NCBI GenBank assembly: GCA_935421135.1
Contig: OW285191.1
Location: forward strand, 3,511,219 to 3,575,218
Direction of reading: 5' to 3'
Origin: Bugulina stolonifera
Taxonomy: Eukaryota; Bryozoa; Gymnolaemata; Cheilostomatida; Bugulidae
DNA length: 64,000 nucleotides
Shown: positions 29,401 through 40,441 of the stretch, piece by piece
Layout of the letters: the number at the start of each line of letters is the position of its first letter
Position numbering within the stretch: position 1 is the first letter of the stretch
The notes under the pieces: generated by a model
Told to the model about the DNA's origin: nothing
Databases searched by the model: none
What the model saw: only the letters and a program-made list of their open reading frames with translations
Made by a program: the position numbers and the translations under genes

Positions 29401-32400
29401 ACAATTGTAGTGCAATACAGTAAAATATTTTCGATTTAAAATACAGTCATCACATGTATTTGATGCAATGTGCAGCGCAATATTAGCACAATGCAGTTTG
29501 GACATTTGCAATGTGTATGTGCACTGCAGTGCATGCGCATTGTTAGGATTGCAACGCAATGTAGCACACAAGGCTGAGCTATACAATGTGACCCTGCCAC
29601 TGCCAAACACAGTGAGGTAAAGTGGTATAATGAAATGCAATACAGTTATAACTCACTATGGGGTCTCATGGCTGCATGACAGGTACTCTGTCTTCTTACA
29701 CATCCTGTTTGCCAACGCCTGTCTTGAGACTCCTTCAAGCTAGCTCGATTTTTGCCTCGCTGTGTTGACGTGCGTGAAGAGGAAGGTAGTGTGCTTTGTA
29801 GACTATAGATAGGTGAGGGGGCGGTAATTCTACTCCTTTGACGTGTTGAGGCGTTGTTTGCACTTCTGGACATTGAAGTATCATCAGCTGACCTGGATGT
29901 TCGGCCTGTAGCCCTTGCTTCACAAACAACGTGCACTGAACGGTACTCGGCCGGGAGATGTTGCTTGTTGTTCAATCTACGAAGAACAAGTTAGTGCTGG
30001 GACAGTTTTACACTGAGTATATTAGAATGGTTAAGTATGGCTTGGTCACATCATCACACTAAGAATGTAAGTTGCGTGCCAACACACAGATGCACAAGTT
30101 TGCAATTGACGATGACGACGATGACAAGTTGACCAACGTGAGAAGTTGCCGTGTGGAAGTGGTTCTTTACAGACTTATCACAGCACTGAACTGAACTTTA
30201 CAAAATGCAGGTGTACTACCCTCTCAAAAGTGCAGCTAAAGTTGGAATTACAAATGCTTATTTAACTGAACAATCACTAGTTGAAGTCAACACGCTGAAT
30301 GCCAGCAGTTCACCACAGACGGCCATGCAAGCACTTGCTATGTTAGAATTTTGCCAAAACACTACGCATATCGCCGTGAATTTTGGTCGTGTTGCCCAGC
30401 CTTAAGACTTGATAATAACTTACATAACTTGTACATGTACACTGTGGTAACTTTTACTCACCCGAAGAATAAACAGTTTATAGCCACCACTTCCTCAATA
30501 AGATGTTGATGGTCCAGCGTAGCTCTGTGTAGAAGTACTTTGTAATTGGCTATTCTCTCAATCAACTCGTATTTATTTAGTGTTTTCCCACCGGGAGACT
30601 TTCCTGGCTGCTGTTCAGAGAAATAAAAATTGTTTCTGGTACCAGAACCAGAGATGGGAGACTGGAGAAGAATACAAATAGCATGAAATAAGAGAACCGA
30701 GCCAGAAGAAATTGAAAGGTGATACAAAGTTCTATAAGGAGATAAATGTACTAACGAAGCAGTGACCGATCTACAATGCATTTCCATATGAGACCAAAGA
30801 TTGTGACTATAATCATTTGTGGGTCTACAGCTACATATGCATTACTAGCTATAATACATGTAAAAGTAAACTTACGCTATATGCATACACATGTACATGT
30901 ACATTTATATGTACGAGTATATAATATTGCTACTCATCTACATAACGTGATACACCATTGTTGTGTACAGTGTAAGGATGAATGAGCGTCTCACCATAGT
31001 TTACATTCACATGTACAACGCAAATGCAACATGCTGTGTACAGTGCATAATTAACCAACCTCTGCCTCCAGTAGAACTCTGTATCTGTTAATCTCTTGCT
31101 CATAGCTGTATAGAGTTCCCCATCCTTTAGTAGTCAATTCTTCCTCCTGTATGCTGTGTAACGTGAGAAGACGATTCTTAACTAACCTTTCGTAATCTTT
31201 TTCTGGATAATAGTGCTCCTTTAATGATCTGGCATAACTACAAATCTGTAAGGAGTCTCACTTAATCATTTACCAGCATATCATAAGACTAAGAGCATTA
31301 CTAGTATGATGGGTTACTGACTTTCCCTGTAAAATATCTCTGTGTGACTTCATGTGCACATGGAAAACCAACTAAGGTTTGTACTGCCAGCTACACCTAC
31401 AGACACAAGATATCTAACACTTAATTACATGTACATGTACAGACACAAGGACTGGTGTATGTATTGTACATGTACAATACATACACCAGTACAACTGAAT
31501 GTGTAGGTGTATCATGCAACCTGGGACTGATAATGACCTTAAAACAGTCAGTAGGAGGTCAGTAGAAGGTCAGTAAAAGGTCAGTAGAAGGTCAGTAGAA
31601 GGTCAGTAGAAGGTCAGTTAAAGGTCAGTAGAGAGACACACCAGTAGGTCATTTCCAACCCACATTTGATCTTACCTGGTATATTTTCTTCTGTATGGTT
31701 ATAAGATTAAGAAAGTCACATTTTATATCTGCTAGACACTGTTCCAATTCTTTTCTCTTCATATCTACAAAATAATATTATAGTGAATTTATTATAACAG
31801 TATAGATTTTATACATTGGCTACGTTGTGGCTCTATGACTGAAGGTTATGTAGCGTGCAATAAAATGCAGTACATTAGCGCATATGCACTACATGCAGTA
31901 CATTGTTGCACTACATTCAATGCAGTTGTCCATGCAGTACATTCAGTATAATGCACTACATGATATACGTTTACATGTATCTATTTAATTATTCATCAGA
32001 TAATAAATCGACTATAAGTTGTATAATCTAAATAATATTATCAAATACACACCTGAAATCAGGTTGCAGGTGGTTGCTAGCTGGTTGACAGCAGCTGCAA
32101 AGTGTGACAAGAGCATGACAGCCTTAGCTAAGGTGCTCCGCTTTGCAGCCACACTCATACTTGGTGTTGAGGTATGACTTTGGGGTAAGGAGTTGATGCA
32201 TCCAGTAGCTGCAGGTGGGTGAGCTGTGCTCCTGATATGACTTCCTCTCTTGTCAGTATTACCATACAGGCTACTAGGCATACACGTCATGTCAGGTGTC
32301 TGTATGGTAGAAATACTTTTAAAAGGAGGACAACTTCTATGAGTTAATTCTTTATTAACCATACCGTTGATATCATAGGTGATATACAATGCAAGTACAA

Positions 32401-32634
32401 CATGCTACAGCATAGGTTTCTAGGAAAATATGATGCTAGTTAGCAGTGCATACATGTAGTAACACTGAGTACAATGTGCATGTATAATGGTTATGTGGAT
32501 GCTGAACTAGTAATGCTGGTGTATCTCACTATCTGATGATTCGTACCTCCTGTTTGCTATTCTGCAATACTGATACTGAGAGAGCAGACAACTTCTTGGC
32601 ACTTGTAGCAGCTGATACAGATTTAGATAGCCTG
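19777..32634 (-). CDS. unrecognised Ser/Thr-rich multi-exon protein (5' end not found)
   Basis: Rebuilt from phase-matched exons, listed 5' to 3': 32547-32634, 32053-32299, 31676-31764, 31060-31245, 30462-30661, 29657-29976, 29090-29174, 26391-26515, 25114-25283, 24041-24088, 23700-23899, 21708-22188, 19777-19863 (TGA at 19777-19779). This gives about 774 residues plus a missing N-terminus. Each listed junction has GT-AG and compatible phase, which is hard to get by chance 12 times. The N-terminal third is helical (ERLVKNRLLTLHSIQEEEL; EINRYRVLLEAE; IERIANYKVLL). The middle and C-terminal parts are basic and Ser/Thr/Pro-rich, with a run of VTPP-type repeats, an RRRRR cluster and an acidic patch before WRWFESRS. 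It ends in MQHYVYMAS. No family was recognised. The first exon listed enters with one base of a split codon, so at least one exon lies upstream of 32634. Confidence 0.7.
20380..20460. repeat. TACATGTAATACGCG tandem/palindromic block
   Basis: Short units combining TACATGTAATA with CGCGTACATG are repeated and inverted here, in the last intron of the minus-strand gene. Likely a local expansion of the TACATG palindrome common across the window. Confidence 0.6.
23418..23463 (+). repeat. (TAA)n microsatellite
   Basis: About 15 uninterrupted TAA units in an intron of the minus-strand gene. Expected to vary in length. Confidence 0.95.
24210..24733 (-). mobile_element. solo LTR of a retrotransposon
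   Basis: Read on the minus strand it starts TG and ends CA, with a TATATAAAG box at about 24515-24525 and AATAAA at 24466-24471, the U3-R-U5 order of an LTR. GC content is higher than around it, with repeated GTCGG/CGACC words. A related copy on the other strand lies at 39886-40441 (shared ATATTCATTT, CTTTTTGT and GGTCGG blocks). No gag-pol sequence is next to it. Target-site duplications were not clear, so the exact ends are approximate. It sits in sense orientation in an intron of the minus-strand gene. Confidence 0.65.
25514..25690. repeat. TACATG/TATA low-complexity block
   Basis: A run of TACATGTACATG with interspersed TATATGTATATT, self-complementary over most of its length. It generates open frames of alternating YM/CT residues on both strands that are not genes. 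Confidence 0.9.
25792..26132 (+). repeat. 21-bp minisatellite, about 16 copies
   Basis: Unit ATGATGTCACAGAATGAGGGG, with first copies slightly diverged (GAAGTA in place of GAGGGG) and one unit shortened. Because 21 is a multiple of three, several frames on both strands stay open (for example a seven-residue MSQNEGM repeat). It lies inside an intron of the minus-strand gene, so these frames are unlikely to be coding. Each unit carries TGATGTCA, one base from a CRE palindrome. Confidence 0.95.
28443..28448 (-). terminator. polyadenylation signal for the short isoform
   Basis: AATAAA on the minus strand about 170 bases past the stop at 28617, inside what would be an intron of the long form. Confidence 0.45.
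28617..28683 (-). CDS. alternative terminal exon of the unrecognised gene
   Basis: Acceptor TTTAATTGCAG, then one base completing a codon and an open frame of 21 codons ending in ATA-TAA. Phase matches the exon ending at 29090 exactly as well as the exon at 26515 does. The encoded tail begins SDSLSDHHTKIFYGD. There is no donor before the stop, and AATAAA on the minus strand at 28443-28448 follows at a normal distance. A short isoform ending here is therefore as well supported as the long one. Confidence 0.6.
31451..31490. repeat. 40-bp perfect palindrome
   Basis: The 20 bases starting ACTGGTGTATG are followed immediately by their exact reverse complement, centred on TACATGTA. There is no spacer. 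It lies in an intron of the minus-strand gene. Confidence 0.95.
31556..31627 (+). repeat. seven AGGTCA sites with 11-bp period
   Basis: AGGTCA occurs at 31556, 31567, 31578, 31589, 31600, 31611 and 31622, separated by five-base spacers of the GTAGA/GTAAA/GTTAA type. The motif equals the nuclear-receptor half-site in DR5 spacing. It may equally be a plain 11-bp minisatellite. Confidence 0.9.
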
Positions 32635-32821
32635 CTACAGGAGACAAGAGTAGATAAGCCTGACATACTTTATTAGTATAATTACTACAGTTAGGCTAAG
32701 AAACTGTGTCAGTGTTGCCTCTAGTGTTGTTATGGTCGGCATAATGGTTATTGTAGCGCATAGCGCTAACAATGGAGCCTTATGTTAGCTATGATGGCAA
32801 TACACTATTATTAGATATGTG

Positions 32822-33442
32822 ACAATGCATACACTAACCCAAGGGCAATGCATACACTAACGTAAGAGCAATGCATACACCCAACGTAAGGGCAATGCAT
32901 ACACTAACCCAAGGGCAATGCATACACTAACACAAGGGCAATGCATACACTAACCCAAGGACAATGCATACACTAACGTAAGGGCAATGCATACACTAAC
33001 GCAAGGGTAATGCATACACTAACGTATGGGTAGTGCATACGCTAATGTAAGGGTAGTGCATACGCTAATGTAAGGGTAGTGCATACACTAACGTAAGGGC
33101 AATGCATACACTAACGTAAGGGCAATGCATACACTAACGCAAGGGCAATGCATACACTTAACGTAAGGGCAATGCATACACTAACGTAAGGGCAATGCAT
33201 ACACTAACACAAGGGTAATGCATACACCTAACGTAAGGGCAATGCATACACCTAACGTAAGGGCAATGCATACACTAACGTAAGGGCAATGCATACACTA
33301 ACCCAAGGGCAATGCATACACCTAACGTAAGGGCAATGCATACACTAACGTAAGGGCAATGCATACACTAACCCAAGGGCAATGCATACACTTAACGTAA
33401 GGGCAATGCATACACTAACGCAAGGGCAATGCATACACTAAC
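32822..33442. repeat. 23-24-bp minisatellite, about 27 copies
   Basis: Unit close to GGGCAATGCATACACTAACG plus TAA, with variants CCCAA, CACAA and GCAA in one segment and occasional one-base insertions (CCTAACG, CTTAACG). A short run near 33030-33080 carries GGGTAGTGCATACGC variants, suggesting local homogenisation. It lies just upstream of the first exon found for the minus-strand gene. Confidence 0.95.
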
Positions 33443-34493
33443 AACACATGCAACATATATTATGATATTACTATAATTGTTATAGCCCTTAGTAAGACAA
33501 ATCCTTCACCATTTCATGATTTCACACATACATATATTTGATGGTACATTATAACACCATTGGTGACTATAATTGTTTACCTCGGGCTCCGATGAGTGGT
33601 GCTGTTTAATGTTAAACATATAGAAGGATAAAGACAACCTACATTATTGTACCCTGACCCTGACACTACTCTGCTATGTTATATACATTGTAATAATATA
33701 TATCATACGAGTTCTTACATAACTGTACATATATACTGTATACACATGTAGTTTACTGCATGGCGCCATGTACATGTGACAGACGTGGCAAATCACCAGT
33801 TAGAAGTTGTCCCCTCTCTCTTTCTATAATTCTCTAATTTCACCAACGTACATGTAGACTGTGTCCACAATTCTATCCATCCATTTGTTTGTACATCAAC
33901 CCATACATGGTTTTAAGTTTTCTTACGTTATCATGTGAAGACAACTACATGTACTTCCAAACATGGTTATACGTTGTAAACTTTGCATTCACCTGACATG
34001 CTAGTAAACTAGTATTGTATATACTGCATGACTCTTACAGGTGCACTAAGGTACATACAATTGTACTTGTAGATGTGGAACCTACTTGTAGATGTACTTT
34101 TACATGCAAAGTATGTCAACAATTGACACAGTTTATGGTAATGTAATGATATTAAATGGTTATGTAATACAAAGCATGAAGTCTTTTTACTTTGTAAGTA
34201 CAAGTACATGCAATTTACTGTATATAAAAATATGAACCAAAAACATATCCGCAAAAAATATTGATATTGCTCAATACAATTAACACATCCATTGCTATTT
34301 CAAATTTCATGTATTGACAATTATTTACTGCACGATGTAATACATGTACATGTATATTATTATGGTCCATATGCTGACGTAGTGTGTTTTGCTGATACCC
34401 TAGTACTATAGAAATGTCAGCTTAGAGCTACAATGTACGTCTTGTACATCTCATTTGTTTGTACTCAGGATTGTATAAATTCAGCAGCTTCTG
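33443..34493 (-). other. gap between the Costars gene and the unrecognised gene
   Basis: The missing 5' end of the unrecognised gene should lie here. The best splice signal is a donor CGGAGCCCGAG|GTAAAC at 33581/33580 on the minus strand. Its upstream open frame can supply the phase needed by the exon at 32634, but no start codon is found in that frame before a stop. A second frame starting MFNIKQHH could join the exon at 32299 instead if 32547-32634 is skipped. Neither is secure. Confidence 0.3.
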
Positions 34494-36566
34494 TTAAAGT
34501 CTATTTGGACCTTCTCCTACTTTGGTTGAAGAAAATGTCCAATCTGGTATTTCTTCCTGTCTAGGATGTTTGCAAGAAATGATTTCATCTGCAGAAACTG
34601 AATTGGACTCTGCCATCGAATGATTTAGGGATGCTAGTAATTCTTCTTTAGACTGAGTTCCAGATGCAGAGGTAGGTAAGGTAGGATTTAGTTGCACTGA
34701 GCTGCCTTCACCGGCAACAATAACAGTGTGTGTTTTCTCGAGAGTGTTACATGTATCTGTGGATGTAGGAAGGGTACCCATTGAATAATTAAAAGGCTTG
34801 GCCTTCCCAGAGGCGTAATCTGCAGACACAGGGAGAGTAGGCATTGACCTTGACCTTGCCCGTGTGATGCGGGTAGATGTTGTATCACAAGAAGCAGAAT
34901 CTACCTCTGCGCCCCACAGCAGAGATTCTGATGGCTCTTCTATAAAACTAGCAGATTGTTGATAGTAAGAGACTATGGTGCTGTCATCGGCCATAGGGCT
35001 ATCACTAATTCGGTCACCTACTGTATTAATATTGGCATTAATGTCTATTTCATTTGATTTGTTCGAGGTTAACTTGTCATTGGGCTGTGATTGGTCGGGC
35101 TCGCTTTGGTGCTGCATATCAGAGGAGAAATCGAATCTCCTAGAGTATGGTATGACAGTGTCATCGACTATCAGCTTAATTATGACATCATCGTCTTGAC
35201 CTTGATATAGCATCTCCCCAGGAAACTCTATCAGCTGCCATCTACGTGCTCTGAGTAGTAAACCGACTACCTTATTGGATATCGGTATATAGTATCTGAA
35301 TAACCTGCCGAAGGTGACAGACGTCTGCTGAGTATGCTCGTCTTTGGTGCCGATACCCCTAATGATTGCCAGAAGGTTGCCGAGCTCTTTGTTAATGTGC
35401 TTACAAGCTTTCTTTGCCCTCGCTTCTGTTAGCGACCCCGCTGGTGGCTTCCCATAATTCTCGTCTTTTCCTTTGAATTGAAGCATGAAACTTTTCTCTG
35501 GATTCCACGGTTCTCTTGTCATGGCCACATTGATACCTAAGCACAAAGTTACATGGTTACACAAGCTTAATGTTTTCAGTAATTGGTCTTCATGATCAAC
35601 TGTTTAACCTTTACAACACATATTTTAATATTTTAAAATTTTTGTCGACTATATCTTGGTAGGTATCGCTATAATTTTATGAGATCTACAATTCATGTTC
35701 ACCGTCTTTCCAGTACGCTATGTCAGAAGCTGGTAATTCTACGGCCAGCCGCTGGCATCACAACCTTAGCCCTTGGAATCAACAACCTATAACACTGTAG
35801 GTCAAACGATTGAAAGTAAGGCTAATGATCTATACTGTACATTCATAAGGTAACAGTAACCTAACTTCACTTATAGCTATCTAATGGTACATATCAAGAT
35901 AATTATTGATCGTAATGTATTATCTAATTAGAACAGCTCAAATATAGATTATACAATCATGCAGAAATTATTTTAGCAAGTTTTGACTGAAATAGTAAAG
36001 CAATGCAGATTGTAAATCAAGTACAGACCATGTTTATTGGCCAAGGAATTTATTTGAAGACTTTCTAAAACTACATCTGGTGCCAGTTCGAGTACAGTAC
36101 ACACACATGCTCAGGCAACTTTGTACACACAAATAAACCTGCACCTTGTATGTATGTATTCACAAACTGTGCACTGCCCCGCTCTAGACAACACAGTGGA
36201 ATGAAAATAATACTAAGTTATTAAAATGATTTCCATTACCAATATATAGAGGTGTGTTCTCTATCGCTGTCAAGGACTTGGAAATTTGCACATTTTAGTC
36301 TGCTTTCCAACAATCCTAGCTTACATTTACATATTGAGGGAATGTGACCAGTAGCCTTAGGTTCTATGACTTCCTAGCCAGGTATACAATGGGGAGGATG
36401 CACCAATGCCCGCATTTCAAATTGTTTTAGTGAGATCAGAATCAAAGACAAAAAACAATTTTACAACGCAGAAAGTTTAACTTTTCTAATATTTGAGTCC
36501 ATCTAAACCTCTCTTACCGATATTAGAAGGTGGTTGAGTCGCTGGTTTGCTGACGTCTTGCCCCAT
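34494..36566 (-). CDS. Costars-domain protein, ABRA/STARS family
   Basis: Two coding exons: 36518-36566 and 34494-35536, joined in phase 1, giving 363 residues. The Costars domain (about residues 62-140) is clear: VTFGRLFRYYIPISNKVVG, then RARRWQLIEFPGEMLYQGQDD. It is preceded by the GSLTEARAKKACKHI helix also found before the domain in ABRA. ABRA/STARS proteins bind actin and promote SRF/MRTF signalling; Costars alone (ABRACL) affects actin dynamics. Here the domain is N-terminal and is followed by about 220 Ser/Thr-rich residues with three TLPxS motifs, unlike ABRA where it is C-terminal. The predicted start MGQDVSK fits an N-myristoylation site. Upstream is a pyrimidine-rich 5'UTR with a likely acceptor (TTTCTCTCTCTCAG). 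An alternative start at MTREPWNP in the second exon cannot be excluded. Confidence 0.85.
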
Positions 36567-36639
36567 CAGGGAGATGAAGATGTTGAGTAGAAAGAGAACA
36601 GCTGGTCTGGAACTGAGAGAGAGAAAGAACTGTAGCTAT

Positions 36640-39309
36640 CTAGCCAGCTATAGCTTCACAATAACTGAGTATTGGAATGAGTTACATTAGTCTTATATAA
36701 CACTGTGCTATAAGAGTAATTGAGCTTGGAAAACTTTGTTATTGTTACTGTTCCGGCAGCGGGAGGTAACGCTGGCAGCTGATTGGATAAGATAAAGCAT
36801 CTGTTCATTCCAGCAAATTCCACTAAGGTAAATACTCTCACAGTTCAGTATAGTACATGCTTGAATAGTAGGGATAGCTGACCTACTAGACACCCACGCA
36901 GTCTATTGTGAATTACATAGCAAACACCTGACATGCACCTGTTGGGTTTGTACTAGGAGTACACAACATGCAGTTCAATACAAACATGCATATCATATAC
37001 TTGTAGTATGATAAATGTACAGCTATAATAGACATACATACATGTACTACAGCTGACCTACAAATGCATGTGATGCTGCATTACACTTAATGTAGTGTTT
37101 AATTATGACAATAATATACATGTTTGTTACCTACACCTCTTAATTTATATATTATAGTATAATCTACTTTTACTTTTAGTAATATAATAACAGTAATATA
37201 TACATATCCATGGGTTATACGCTATAGTCAGTGCAACATGTACATGTAGGCTACATACAGTACACTAGGCTATAAATACTTTGTGTTATCATGAATATTA
37301 TGAATGAACATGTATATGTAGGCTACAATGTATGCTTGGGTAGGGGCAAATAATTTCCCTTCCCATATTCACTCAACCATGCCCCCTCCCCGCCGATATC
37401 CAGCAAGTATGAGTAATGTTGTCAAATCATGCGATTGTGCTTACATTGTAATATGCGTTTACTTTGATAAAATTCTAATTAGCAATTATACAATAACTAT
37501 ACAGTGTATACAATTTTGGAAAATTTTCCTGTATACTACATGTGTATTGCAACCTGCAGTTTTTATTCCTTGTTTACTAAATACATAGTAGCAAAATTTT
37601 GATAGCCTAAAGAGGCTGTTTGTTCTTTTTTGAATGACAAAGCCTTGTTCAAGAGCCAATTAGAGTGCCATTTGTTCACTTGTGCAAAGACCAGCATGTT
37701 GGTATTTTCAGTCCCGGTGTCATGGGGCGCTGTTGTAACTGTAATTGACTAACATCAAAATGAGGCAACGACTCCAATTACATTCAACTTGATTCAACTT
37801 TGGTAGATGGATGTTGAAGGTAGCTGTTGATGAGGGAAGCTGTTGAACCCGTAGTTTATCTCCAGTGGTGGACGCAGTTCCAGGTGCCCCAAAGTCTGCA
37901 CACTGTCTCTGTAGCCGTAGTGAGTAGAACATACAACATTGACACAAGTATTCTGCAAGAACTCCATCATGTTATAGAACACGTTTTATTTTAGCTCTAC
38001 AAAAGCTGCCTCTGTAGAATACGCTGAACGGTACAGTTATCGCATGTGATACTGAATTCCATAAAATAAATGATGCACAAACCACAAAATAATATGCGTG
38101 TATGAAGATAGGCAAATCATATTTACTGAGAAACTATATATGAAGTTAGTAATGTAGTGACGACAGCAGTAGCCAAACTATCTCTAAATATAATCTATTA
38201 TATATTATGCTGTTGGTATCGGCAGAATTTCTAGAACTGCTAATGGATATAAATATAGCCCGCAGGTAAGAAATTAAGACGGGTTAGTTTAGCTAGCTAA
38301 TAGGTCATTTAGGTATGTATTCAGGGCATGGAATTCATGAAATGTGTAAATACATGTGCGAGTTATTATTAGACACAACTTGTGTTAACATTATAGTTGA
38401 ATATTACTATTGTGTGCCAAATTCTGCTCTCAGCCTAAACTGTATATGGTACACAGTCTAAGCTGTATATGGTACACAGTCTCAGCTGTATATGGTACAC
38501 AGTCTAAGGCGTATATGGTACACAGGCTAAGCTGTACATGGCACACAGCCTAAACTGTAAATGGTACACAGTCTAAACTACATATTACGGTATACAGTCT
38601 AGAACTTGTCCGTTTTACTCAAACAGTTAATTCTTTCTCATCATACAGCTCAAGTCTAACTGCAAGCAGTTCGGAGGGCACCCGGAGGTTACATCCATGA
38701 AATGTAATGTCATGCGAAGATATAGCTGATGGTGAATACGTGAACACTATTTATGATAGGAATGCTTAGCACACACATTGTAGAATATACAATGTATAAT
38801 ACACATTGTATGCTATATTAAACACTAATGTGAATCTACATGTATATGAATCTGTACATTGTATTATCTAATGTGTCTTAGTAATATCGTCCATTCAACA
38901 TTGTGGGCTAGATATAGAGTACCGAGTATGGCCATTCTATGCTATTTTTATAGTACAGTAGGCCAACACTGTAATTTGAAATTCCTAGACTGTGAAATAG
39001 CAGAATACTGTATAATATTACAGTTTACCCTTGTTGGTAGGTCAGCTGCCTATTCTTATACATGTATATACCGATGTGCCTTTCATTGTCGTTGTAATAC
39101 TAGACACAAAAATTTATGTAAATTCATAAGTTGTCCTCCCTCTGCCCTGTGCATCAGATAAACATGAATGCCATAGAACCACAACCACAACATAACATAA
39201 CTGTGTGTAACCTACAATGTACATAATATGCAATCATATAGTCAGCAAGTTTTCTTGATAAAAAGGAGAGAAACCCTGCACTTGGGTGGGGAGTCGTCCC
39301 CCTCCCCAG
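36640..39309. other. mostly non-coding stretch upstream of the Costars gene
   Basis: No secure gene. The main content is the 23-bp minisatellite at 38431-38602 and a possible exon-like segment after CATCATACAG near 38645 that encodes a short frame beginning LKSNCKQFGGHPE and reaching a stop. A copy of the GTTGTCCTCCCTC motif lies near 39130. Confidence 0.5.
38431..38602 (+). repeat. 23-bp minisatellite, about 7 copies
   Basis: Unit CTGTATATGGTACACAGTCTAAG with point variants (GGCGTATATGG, CTGTACATGGCACACAG). The last copy is the most diverged. Confidence 0.9.
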
Positions 39310-39387
39310 ATGCAAGGAGACTTGCCGTGTATGGCCTACATTGTAACTGGTACATGAGATATGGCATAGAGAAGGGCAGTAGTTACA
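39310..39387 (+). CDS. orphan exon candidate
   Basis: CCCTCCCCAG|AT...TTACA|GTAAGT: a strong acceptor and a perfect donor around 78 bases. The open frame (phase 1 in, phase 1 out) contains ARRLAVYGLHCNWYMRYG. The composition looks like protein, but no family was recognised and no phase-matched partner exon could be fixed. A possible last exon at 40897-40954 (frame K-A-E-A-W-L-L-E-Y-I-E-T-Q, then TAG) needs a different incoming phase, so another exon would be required between them. Treat as unproven. Confidence 0.25.
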
Positions 39388-39885
39388 GTAAGTATGTTTG
39401 TAGACTGAGTAGTCTAGAATACAGTTAGCAAGGTGAGTAAATCTCACCATCTGTTTACATTATTTGAAATATTTCCTGTTAATTTCTACGAAGTTGGTAA
39501 TGGGTTGATTATTATAATTATATACAATGTACGTGTAGGCTATCTACGTATACACCTTATCTAGCATTCTATACAATGTATAATATTGCATAATATACAC
39601 CTTATTTTATATACATACAACGTACAATATTGTGGTGTTTCAGCTCACCTAGCCTGCAGACATTCACCACTGCATGGACTATAATATACACTTATGCTTG
39701 TACAGCTCTTCCTTACATGTTTATTATATTGTCCTTATTATTGTCAATTAACTGCCTGGCTCATGTGCTTTATTAATTAACCAATCATGTCTTTGTACTT
39801 GTTTACTGCTATTGTATCGTTATTACAAGTACATTATTGTATACTTTCATTCTAAGTTTTTTTGCCTATTATAAGTAATGGCCGA

Positions 39886-40441
39886 TGTGTTGGATCTTAG
39901 TCATTTTAATACATATTCATTTCACATGATTGTAAGCACTTTTTGTGAATGGCCGACCCTTTTATGGTCGGACCTCGGGCAGTTTTCAGCCATAATGTTC
40001 CGCAATTTCCGGGGCCGATACTTTATCGTACCACCCGACCCCCTGTTTGGACTCTTTACCGGAAATCCAAATAGTATAAAAGCCAGCACATTTTCTATGC
40101 AAAGTCAGTTGTTGATTGCGCTTCAATAAAGCAACATCTCCTAACTCAACCTACAGAGTCTTACTCTTGCAGTCAGGCAGCTCCAGCTTTGCCCTGGACC
40201 TTTAGCATCCGAGCTCACCTCATACTCGTATAAATCTCTTACCACACTCTTGATGAGTAGAGTATAAACATCGGGTCTTATAGTCGATCCTTGACTCTTC
40301 AATGAACCTAAGCATCGGGCCTACGTCCTCACTTCAACATAGACGCTTTCTACACTCTGTATAGACCATTGGACCTGCGTCGACCCTGGACTCGTTAATG
40401 AGTCTAAGCATCGGCCTACATCCTCTACATAACCTATAACA
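39886..40441 (+). mobile_element. solo LTR of a retrotransposon
   Basis: Starts near TGTGTTGG and ends ACCTATAACA. It contains AGTATAAAAGCC (TATA box, about 40073) and TTCAATAAAGC (polyadenylation signal 40125-40130) at LTR spacing. The U5-like part has a duplicated segment with CTAAGCATCGG (about 40310 and 40404). Similar to the minus-strand LTR at 24210-24733 but clearly diverged, so the two are not a recent pair. No internal retrotransposon genes remain here. Confidence 0.65.

Noticed and set aside
31060..31245. Intermediate-filament-like ending EINRYRVLLEAE
   Set aside because: Resembles the rod-end motif, but the coil is far too short and no other rod landmarks are present in the rebuilt protein; kept as unrecognised.
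36518..36620. Hydrophobic frame RPAVLFLLNIFISLM before the Costars start, like a signal anchor
   Set aside because: The sequence is a pyrimidine-rich tract with likely acceptors, which would encode Leu/Phe/Ser by composition alone; the Met start after it is simpler.
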